This document shows positions 56,195 through 64,000 of a stretch of DNA of 64,000 bases, piece after piece; position 1 is the first letter of the stretch; the number at the start of each line of letters is the position of its first letter. The notes under the pieces are model-generated. The model searched no databases. It was not told the origin of the DNA and saw only the letters and a list, made by a program, of their open reading frames with translations. Both the position numbers and the translations under genes were made by a program. Source of the stretch: Meghimatium bilineatum (Eukaryota > Mollusca > Gastropoda > Stylommatophora > Philomycidae); assembly GCA_034231615.1 (NCBI GenBank), contig CM067298.1:31998127-32062126 (forward strand). Direction: 5' to 3'.

Positions 56195-56510
56195 GACTCA
56201 TTTTGATTCTCGATTAGGAACTAGTATTACTGCACAAGGTGCTTTCTTGTAATTGCTTTGCTTGCCATTCTTCATCCTTCTAAAATGATAAAAGCTCATC
56301 GTCCCAGTCAGCTTATGGTTGTGGGTTCTTCTGGTATTTCCATTGAGGGCGCATTTCCTCCCCTCTCCCTTACTCACTCCCATGTCTATCATCCTCAGAA
56401 CATGTACATGATCTCTTTCGACATTATCTTTATCGTTTTGTAGTGTGTCTATGACTTCTCTAATTGATGCAGCTGCTTGGTAATGACAATTGATAAACCA
56501 CAATTTATAA
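56195..56510 (-). pseudogene. RNase H-type LINE, C-terminal end
   Basis: A clean 101-codon minus-strand frame: ASIREVIDTLQNDKDNVERD, VLRMIDMGVSKGEGRKCALN, RTHNHKLTGTMSFYHFRRMK and VILVPNRESK then stop. The NHKLTGT segment and the LVPNRES terminus match the 3' ends at 41750 and 53312. The RNase H domain itself is missing. Confidence 0.72.
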
Positions 56511-56589
56511 GCAGTATATTTTTATACCAACTATGTGTTACCAATGTCAAACATGGATATTGACAAAGACACTACATTAGCGAAAACGA

Positions 56590-57060
56590 TCATACTGTGT
56601 TACTGCGGCACTCTCCAACTTGTTGGATATCCTCTGGGAGTTTGGTTTTTGTTTATATTATTAAATGTCCATGCTTCACAGTCGTAAATTACATAACGTT
56701 TTCGTCACTGCTACTATATAAGTCTCTTGTTTGTGTTCTGCTTTTTTAAATATTCGGAAGGCCCTTGTTATTCTGTGTCTATCGAGGTTTCTATGTAACC
56801 TCTTTTTCTCTTACATATTAACCTTCCCTCCATAATTGACAATCCTAACCCATTGTGTCTTTTTATACGTTCAAAATATGTTAGTTTTTTTTAAGTTTTT
56901 GTGTTTGTTTTTAGAAGCCAACCTCCTTATATTTTCAGGTGTATGCTGACGATAGTTTTGTATCGTTTCTCTGTCTGTGATGTTATTTGGACCCATCTAT
57001 AGCATTTCAGTTTTAATGCCGCTATTATCTTTTCCGATATTGATGTTCTTGCCTGAGTTT
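56590..57060 (-). pseudogene. Two rearranged LINE C-terminal fragments
   Basis: The minus strand 57060-56830 gives LTYFERIKRHNGLGLSIMEG then RLICKRKRG, a C-terminal basic segment. 56820-56590 then gives ITRAFRIFKKAEHKQETYIV and DCEAWTFNN, which normally lies before it. The order is therefore inverted relative to a LINE protein, implying two insertions or a rearrangement. Confidence 0.6.
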
Positions 57061-57550
57061 CACAATCATGTGTCATAATTGGTAAAATAACGTTTTTTTA
57101 ATTGTAACTGCGGTCAAGTTTGATTAGCAATGTATTAAAAGTGTCCGTTCATTTTGTGAATTTTCTTTTTAATTTACGACTGAGTTCAATAAAAGTGTCC
57201 GAGAACTTTCAATAAGAAACTATGCTGTAAACAAAATATAACTTATCCGTCGTCAACAATAGATACATTGGAAATTAACAATAACAAGACAGTAGATTCT
57301 AATGTTACCATGACATACATAAATATCGGTGATTAAGTTTCGATTTCAAGGTCTTTGTCAATAACATAACAAAATAAATAGCTGAAGCTACAATAAATAA
57401 TTAACCTGAACGATTACAATAATAAGTCGTGGCATGGAATAATAAATGGTGCGTTTACTGCTGAGACATCTAGTTACTTTATCTTTTAAGTGATGTATTT
57501 TATTAGTGGTATGTCCTGATTGTCGTATGTGCGACACCATATATATTTAA
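57061..57550. other. Unassigned spacer
   Basis: No coding or repeat signal was recognised. Confidence 0.4.
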
Positions 57551-57710
57551 AATATATATAAAAGACTTCCGGTAAAATGGAGCGAGACGACGGTTGTGTT
57601 GTTTCTCTGGCGTCACAAACGGAAGTGTAGTTCGGTTTTTCGGGATTCTTCATCTGGAATTGGTGGACTCATTAATGTATGTGTTAATTAGAGATCACAG
57701 CGTTACCAGG
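57551..57710 (+). promoter_or_regulatory. Candidate promoter and non-coding first exon
   Basis: TATATATAAAAG (57553-57564) is followed by acttccggt (ETS-type site), a short frame ATGGAGCGAGACGACGG... of 17 codons ending at TAG (57630), cggaagt (second ETS-type site, inverted) and a strong donor CAG|GTGAGG after 57709. The stretch is more G+C-rich than its flanks and has no repeat match here. This would suit a core promoter plus a 5' UTR exon on the plus strand. No downstream exon was identified. Confidence 0.25.
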
Positions 57711-57814
57711 TGAGGTTTTCCTGATACAACACCGCGACAGATTTATAAAACCGACAATGAGAACTAAAAAGTGTTCGTAGTAAAATGGAGGATTTTACGG
57801 GGATTATGCCAACT

Positions 57815-58195
57815 CTGTGCTACAACGACAGCACAAGACATTATCCTGTGACAGCTGAAATGGCATGCTTACGCAGAATCCTATAATATCGCTAAGAGAC
57901 AGAGTGAGGAATGAGGATATTAGACCAAAAAAACCGGCACCACCCTAATCTTGGAATATGTCAAGAGACAACAAATCGCATCGTTCGCACACATCAGCAG
58001 ACTACCATCAGACAGCATACTACAACAGCTATGCTACACAGATACAGTGAAAGCAGACCTAGCAGCAGAGCAAGACATCGATGGAACACCAAAATAAAAG
58101 AGGCGGCAAAGTCCACAATATACTCAGCACACAAGAGGGCCGTCTCCAGTAAACTCTCCTACCCCTGACGCTGAAAGGCAACAAAGGGTTTAGCG
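57815..58195 (+). pseudogene. LINE C-terminal fragment
   Basis: Frames give TAEMACLRRIL and RVRNEDIRP, then YVKRQQIASFAHISRLPSDS with ILQQ, and SRARHRWNTKIKEAA. This is the LRRI..RDRVRNE.IR - Q..FAH - RW series of LINE C-termini. Two frame changes are needed. The end gaaaggcaacaaagggttta leads to a short TAGA repeat. Confidence 0.65.
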
Positions 58196-58204
58196 AATAC
58201 ATAG

Positions 58205-58400
58205 ATAGATAGATGGATCTTGTTTTTGATAATATGTGCAATCTAGCTATTGTTCGTATGTGCAATCTTGTTATTGGTCATATGTTGAATCTTGCTATTG
58301 ATCTTATGTGAAATGCTGCTATTGATCTTATGTGAAATGTTGCTATTGATCATATATCTAATCTTGTTACTGATCTTATGTCGCTTCTTTTATTGATCTT
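58205..58400. repeat. ~28-bp irregular tandem repeat
   Basis: About seven units of cttgctattgatcttatgtg then aaatgctg with drift. Confidence 0.85.
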
Positions 58401-58549
58401 GTGTCTGTTCGTACTCCCATGATTACCTATACACGCTTTAAAGGTCATCAACTCCATGGGATTTCCTGTTGTCTCGAATTGTCTTGCCACTAGTTGCAGA
58501 TGAAGTCCGACAAAAGTGTAGAGACGACACATTGCACAACTCTTCTTCA

Positions 58550-58975
58550 ATTTAAGTCAAAATCTACAGTGCAAGTCATTCTCAAGGTGGATAAAAGAAT
58601 TGTCAAATGATTTCTTAGAGACCTAACTGAAAAAATTTGACATAAGCCACAACACACAAGTAGACTGCATAAAACAGAGATACGTGGCGCTCTACAGTAA
58701 AAAAAAAATAAAAATAAATTCGTAACATCTTGTGAAAAAAAAGAAAATATAGCACTCAACGACTAGAAAGACGAAAGCAAATTAAACACGATCTAAAATG
58801 AACATACCATTCCCGGCGTGTTCAAGTACCTTTGCAGCCAGAATAGCAGCCAGAATAGGGCTTATTAGCGATTTACGAACTCATTTTCAAGGACATCACT
58901 CTAACTGAATTTCCAAAAGTGGATGTCACAAACGGTTATCATCATCATGTGATGGACGAATAATATACATGTTTT
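58550..58975 (+). pseudogene. LINE C-terminus with decayed zinc finger, same family as 25905-26575
   Basis: acgtggcgctctacagtaaa matches 26250-26269. The end encodes PFPACSSTFAARIAARIGLI then SDLRTHFQGHHSN and stop, a finger with extra AARIA residues from a small duplication. Upstream frames are broken and A-rich. Confidence 0.72.
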
Positions 58976-58989
58976 ATTACTTTTACTTA

Positions 58990-59430
58990 CTTTTATAGGA
59001 CATGGCATTTTAACTATCTCTATGTTCTATATGGCTCTGTGTCTGTATGTTGTATATGGTTATGTGTTTGTATGCTGTATATGGTTATATTTCTGTATGT
59101 TATATATGGTTATATGTGTGTATGTTGCATATGGTTATATATGTGTGTGTATGTGTGTTCATTGTATATGATTAGGTGTGTTGAATAGTTATGTGTGTAT
59201 CTTTCATATGGTTATATTTCTGTATCTTGTATATGGTTATGTGTACTTGTGGGTGCTGTAAATGATTAAGTGTGTTTCTAGATGCTGTAAATGGTTATGT
59301 GTGCTTATGGGTAGTGTAAATGGTTATGTGTGCTTGTGGGTGCTGTAAATGGTTATGTGTGTTTCTAGATGCTGTAAATGGTTATGTGTGCTTGTGGGTG
59401 GTGTAAATGGTTACGTGTGCTTGTGCATAT
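58990..59430. repeat. ~30-bp degenerate tandem repeat
   Basis: Units of gtatgttgtatatggttatg then tgttt, shifting to gtgcttgtgggtgctgtaaa then tggttatgt in the right half. Confidence 0.9.
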
Positions 59431-59479
59431 TGTGTTTGATTGAATATTGATTGTGTATTAGTCGGTATGTAAACATGAT

Positions 59480-59760
59480 TCAATATTTGACGTCGATGAG
59501 GAATGGTTTCTTGACAACATCTTAACAAGAAAGCTGTGTTTTTTTGGTCATACAAAGAAATATTACAGCATGAAAAGATAAATAGCTGAAGGAAGAGTTA
59601 ACGGCAACAGGGGAAGGAGCCCAAGGCGGCGATGGTGCAGTGATATATCAAATTGCTTAAACATGTCTCTAATTGCGGCAAGTCAACGCGCCCAGAATCG
59701 CGGAGTGTTCAGAGAATCTGTAAGGAAGACCACACTTTGGAAAGAATATGTCACATGATG
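59480..59760 (+). pseudogene. LINE 3' end, close to 37615-39310
   Basis: Plus-strand frame: WFLDNILTRKLCFFGHTKKY then one stop, IAEGRVNGNRGRSPRRRWCS and DISNCLNMSLIAASQRAQNR then GVFRESVRKTTLWKEYVT and stop. The nucleotide match to the end of the LINE at 37.6 kb is high (caacaggggaag, aaacatgtctct, ggagtgttca-agaatct). It is strongly 5'-truncated. Confidence 0.85.
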
Positions 59761-59854
59761 AATGGTTGACTAAATGTTTGCACTACTCTCTGTATGAAGT
59801 CAATCTATGTGTCGCTAGACAGGTGATGTTTATTGATATTTATTGACTGTATGA

Positions 59855-60115
59855 CTTCAGTTCCAGTGATTGTTATATGTTATTTTTTGTCAAATATTAG
59901 TTGATTATATGGCTTCAGTTCCTGTGATTGTTATATGTTAGTTTTTCAAATATTAATTGATTGTGTGGCTTCAGTTCCCGTGATTGTAATATGTTAGTTT
60001 TTCAAATATTAATTGATTGTGTGGCTTCAGTTCCCGTGATTGTTATATGTTAGTTTTTCAAATATTAATTGATTGTGTGGCTTCAGTTCCCGTGATTGTT
60101 ATGTTAGTTTTTCAA
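59855..60115. repeat. ~57-bp minisatellite
   Basis: Four and a half units of tgattgtgtggcttcagttc, ccgtgattgttatatgttag and tttttcaaatattaat. Confidence 0.95.
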
Positions 60116-60889
60116 GTAATCTTTGGTTAAGTCATGAAAAGGGCATACATTTCTGAAGACTGTAAATTTCACTTAGCATTCCGTGTTAAAGAAGGTTCGA
60201 ATAAATGTATTTCAAAATATGTAATTACAGTTAAAATGTCACATCGATATCCAAAATACTAGTTTCGACAAGCAACATACAGCGCCTATAGCAATATTCT
60301 GACTATACTTAACGAAAATACAGGTAAAACGTTAGTATTATACGTTTCAACATGTTTACGAAGATAATTGCTGCAAAATCAAATAAAGCGGCAATTTAAA
60401 AGACAGCTGTTACATCTAAGCGATTAGAGCTGCTTGCGTCAAAATGTAAGAGTCAGGATAGATACATAGTCCAGATAATACGATTGTAAATACGTGGGAA
60501 AGTGTAGAATATGGTCAGATAAATGATGACCTGCCGTTTATATACAATTGTGTATTGTATATACAACATGATTTTTCCCAGAGAAAGCATACTTCATTTT
60601 TCTAACCATTGCTGAAAGAGTAGTTCTACCAATAATGTTTCTTCTTCTCCCGTTTTCTGATAACCAAATCGATTTTGTGTAATTGATTTACGCTGGAGAG
60701 TGTGAAAGATGCATTACCGTATTATTTGCAGTATCTAGACTGGGTATATCTATATTACGGCATGTCTTTAATTCAGGTGAGTTTTTCTAGCCTGTGATAG
60801 CATTCTTGGGCTTCCTTGAAAAGTAGGGAATAAAATGAGTTATTATACTGATATAGTCACATACACAGATAGTGAAAGTGCAGTTAAGG
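60116..60889. other. Unassigned spacer
   Basis: No coding or repeat signal was recognised. Confidence 0.4.
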
Positions 60890-61745
60890 TAGAACAAGTG
60901 CATGACTTACAAAGCGGTTTTCAGTAACATCAAGAATTAGACATGAGTGTGTTCTATCACCATTAATGTTCATTATGTATATGGATGCTATTATCACAAC
61001 AGTCAAAACACCACATGATGATGATCAGACAAATTTTTTACTGAACTACTCTTTGTTGACAATAAATGCCTACTCATCAGTCCAAGCGAAGAGTTGCAAA
61101 ATCACAGAAGCCTACTCAACCTACCTGCTGCCTCAATCACAACATGCAAATCCATAAAGAAACAAAAACAGAAATAATATCTATAGGCAGAACAAAAAAT
61201 AATCAACATAAAGATAAATGATCAATTGCTGAAACAAGTGCAGGAATGTAAATATAATGGAGCACTTTTATAGACGACGAAAGAGTGGAAGAGATATCGA
61301 GACAAGCAGATCCATAAATTATGAACTTATACAAATGGTTCCCGATGGAAACCAAAAGGCAAATCAGGAATTCAATTTTCATACCAACGATGTGTTATCA
61401 ATGTTAGACGCTAATTCAACAACAAGAGAAAAAACTTATTACTTGTGAAATGAGATATCCAAGAAAGCAACAAACAGAAAAAGAATAGATCATGTGAAGG
61501 ATGAAGAGAATACAAATACTACTGGAGCAACATCAGTGGTCAAATATATTTAAAAACAGAGAATGAATTGGTTTGGTCGCTTAATGAGAATGAACCATTA
61601 TTAGCCAACAGCAAGAGCATACAACTTGAAAATGAAAACAGATATGGAGGAAGGCCAAGAATATGGTTGGATAAAAGGAGCTACTAACCTTCTACAATAT
61701 TACTGCATAATTAGCGGCTAAACGTGCAATTGCTGAAAAACCAAA
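60890..61745 (+). pseudogene. LINE RT palm to C-terminus (family Q, broken)
   Basis: Frames give RIRHECVLSPLMFIMYMDAI (RQGCVLSPLLF motif with Q and G changed) and LFVDNKCLLISPSEELQNH, where the catalytic FADD is now FVDN. Next are IKINDQLLKQVQECK, STFIDDERVE, MRYPRKATNRKRIDHVKDEE and MNWFGRLMRMNHY. 15545-16260 is the better-preserved second copy. Many stops and frame changes mark it as old. Confidence 0.82.
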
Positions 61746-62355
61746 CGTCATTAAGTCATGCGATGGTAATATATATATATACATATAACCAAAATGCTTC
61801 AACCAAAGCCCCCTACTGGAGGGTATATGTTTTTTATATGTACGACAATATAACATATTTCACCATTTTCTATATAGACATCCAATAATAGGAAAGCCTG
61901 AAATAATTTGGTGGTACCAATATTGATATCTTTTGATCATGAGGTAGGTATACTGTTCGCATGCATCAATAGGGACGGATATAGTAATTAATAATACAAG
62001 ACATTTATGCGCAGACAGATTCTAATATAACTCTGTTATGTCAATAGAATGTGTGTACCAAACAGTTTTCACATTACAATTAAAGATAATTTGGAATTTT
62101 GAGCACAGGATTTTGGGGATTGCCTTTTCTAATGACTTGTAGACACATTATGAGTGGAAATATGTTTGCAAATAACAACTAAGAAAACTTTGTTGAGGAG
62201 TGAAGAGAGAGAGCCGTATAGACTGTTACATTTAAGGTTGCCTAGTCGCGAGCACACTGTAAATTCAAGTAGAAAGGAAGAGAATAAATAGTCAATTCCA
62301 GTTGGTGTCACGAACACACTATGAAAATTAAGTCGTCCATTTGTTGAACAATTTA
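61746..62355. other. Unassigned spacer
   Basis: No coding or repeat signal was recognised. Confidence 0.4.
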
Positions 62356-62359
62356 ACTG

Positions 62360-62490
62360 TTACTTGCCATGCATGTCGTAATATGTGACTAAGGAGTTTC
62401 GAGGGTAAAGGAATGTCTATCCATTCCCATAGGTAATGTGACGCAGAAGCCATGATGAAGTCGGGTGTGTAGGGCAATGATGATGATCTG
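62360..62490 (+). mobile_element. Element A SINE, central fragment
   Basis: cttgccatgcatgtcgtaat, gtgactaaggagtttcgagg, cagaagccatgatgaagtcg and ggtgtgtagggc follow the element A centre. Head and tail are missing. Confidence 0.7.
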
Positions 62491-62639
62491 TCGAATAACG
62501 AATCAAACAACTAATTAGTTTCACATAACATGAGAAGTCACACAGAAAATCATTTGTTCCACAAATATATCGTCAGAACATCAATAATTACACAAATTAC
62601 ATGTACTAATACATAGCATCCACCCTAAGACATAAAACC

Positions 62640-62960
62640 TGCAGTAACACAACATAAAATCAGTAGTAACACAACATAACACCAGTAGTAACACAACATA
62701 ACACCAGTAGTAACACAACATAGCTCCAGTAGTAACACAACATAACACCTGTCGCAAAAATAACACCAATATTTAAACATAACACCAGTAGCCAAACATA
62801 ATATGAGTGGCAACAAATAACACCAGTAGTAACACATACCATCAGCAATAACACATAACACCATTACAGTCGTCGTATCGCACAACACCATTAGTAATAC
62901 ACAATATCAAAAGTTACACATAGCACTAGTAGTAACACATGAAACCAGTAGTATATCACG
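62640..62960. repeat. 22-bp minisatellite
   Basis: Units of cagtagtaacacaacataac plus ac, regular from 62655 to 62745, then irregular. Stray units also occur near 63505-63530. Confidence 0.92.
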
Positions 62961-63745
62961 TTTCACCAGATTTGCCCAAATTCAAAATGATGTAATATAA
63001 ACATATATGGTATACACCCTATGAATTAATTTTTGCCATTAAAATGCAGCCATTGGTTTCAAAATTATTTTATCTGCGATATATATCAAAAGTCCGCTTG
63101 TCAACACATATCTCACACATATTTTAAAGATCTTTAAGTCAATTATAAGAACTGAATTACACATCATTGGTTTATCGTACATTTAACATGATTTATGCGC
63201 GAAATTGCAATATATTTGGAATTTTGAATGCAAGACAGACGGTGTTTACAGTTACATCCGGTGTAGAGTCTGAAATGGTAACATTTCTTTTCTCGATACA
63301 CAATGATTAGTATGATTAGTATGCCGACAAAGATCAAATGATTTCATTAGTGTATACAAACTGGACATGATGTACAAAAATAAAGTATATATTTATTGGG
63401 TCTAACTAAATATAACATATGCAAAAATTGCATTAATATTTTAAATGATTAATAAGATAACATTACATTCGTTTGAGGGCAAAGTTAGTGAAACATTCTA
63501 CAGCACATAACTTCAGTAGTAACACATAGCACAAGTTATGTTATATATTAATGGCATGGTAAAATGTTAGATGATATTCAAAATTCAGTGTAAATTTACG
63601 AGAGTTCGGTGGCATTAAATAACTTTTGAGAACGCTGGTTTGGAAAAACATTACAATTATCTTGTCGTAATTGTTCCTATAAATACAATTAACTTAAACT
63701 CTGGATAGCCATAAATCAACAACATTTCCTTTATTCTTCTATAAT
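62961..63745. other. Unassigned spacer
   Basis: No coding or dispersed-repeat match was recognised. Confidence 0.4.
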
Positions 63746-63750
63746 GATAA

Positions 63751-63882
63751 CTAATACAGTCATCAACACCACGGTTTGTTACATCATATTTATGTAATAG
63801 TCATCAACACCACGGTTTGTTACATCATATTTATGTAATACAGTCATCAACACCACGGTTTGTTACAGCATATTTATGTAAG
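63751..63882. repeat. 43-bp tandem repeat, three units
   Basis: acagtcatcaacaccacggt, ttgttacatcatatttatgt and aat repeated three times with one or two changes. Confidence 0.96.
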
Positions 63883-64000
63883 TACACCTACCAAGATATT
63901 ATTTTTAATGTCGCTAGCACTGATTACAAGAGTAATATTTGCAAAACTGGCTAATTTAGTTGATTATCCTAATTAAAGTTGTTGATGATTATACGGATAT

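Overview
This is a 64-kb piece of AT-rich eukaryotic, almost certainly invertebrate animal, nuclear DNA. There are no operons, ribosome-binding sites, rRNA or confident cellular tRNA genes. What can be read is a graveyard of non-LTR retrotransposons (LINEs), a Penelope-like element with a GIY-YIG endonuclease, a Tc1-type transposase relic, short terminal-inverted-repeat elements, tRNA-derived and other SINEs, and about twenty minisatellite and microsatellite arrays. The mix (RTE-type LINEs, LINEs ending in a C2H2-like finger, Penelope-like elements, a SINE carrying a CATGTCGTANNAGGCGACTAA-like block) fits a lophotrochozoan, most likely a mollusc. That placement is inference and was not tested by a search.

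Layout. 0-12 kb: minisatellites (28, 31, 32, 15 and 63 bp units), a decayed Penelope-like element (4.9-6.0 kb), one copy of a GAA-tailed retroposon (element B, 1.0-2.05 kb) and several copies of a GAA-tailed SINE (element A). 12.7-19.7 kb: a nearly full-length minus-strand LINE head to head with a plus-strand LINE of another family, then more LINE 3' ends. 22.0-23.7 kb: a nested LINE assembly in which a 36-bp minisatellite has grown out of LINE coding sequence. 24.7 kb: the best host-gene signal, a start codon, a signal-peptide-like 21-31 codons and a consensus splice donor. 25-31 kb: finger-type LINE, a 54-bp array, an RTE LINE split by a complete 1347-bp element B with a 12-bp target-site duplication, and a palindromic MITE. 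32-42 kb: two related LINEs (one split by element A), a tandem pair of tRNA-like repeats, the Tc1 relic and an RNase H-bearing LINE 3' end. 42-56 kb: arrays, a full-length element A in a LINE remnant, a family of C/G-run MITEs, a possible cadherin-gene relic (48.2-48.6 kb) and an RTE LINE 3' end. 56-64 kb: five LINE 3' ends, a possible promoter (57.55 kb) and more arrays.

All recognisable LINE, Penelope and Tc1 reading frames are broken by stops, frameshifts or lost catalytic residues, so no autonomous element here looks active. The strongest biological stories are the GAA-tailed families A and B (sharp ends, duplicated target sites, a shared 3' tail, an internal VNTR in B) and the birth of minisatellites inside retrotransposon coding sequence. 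Long open frames lying in the arrays are by-products of repeat units divisible by three and are not annotated as genes.
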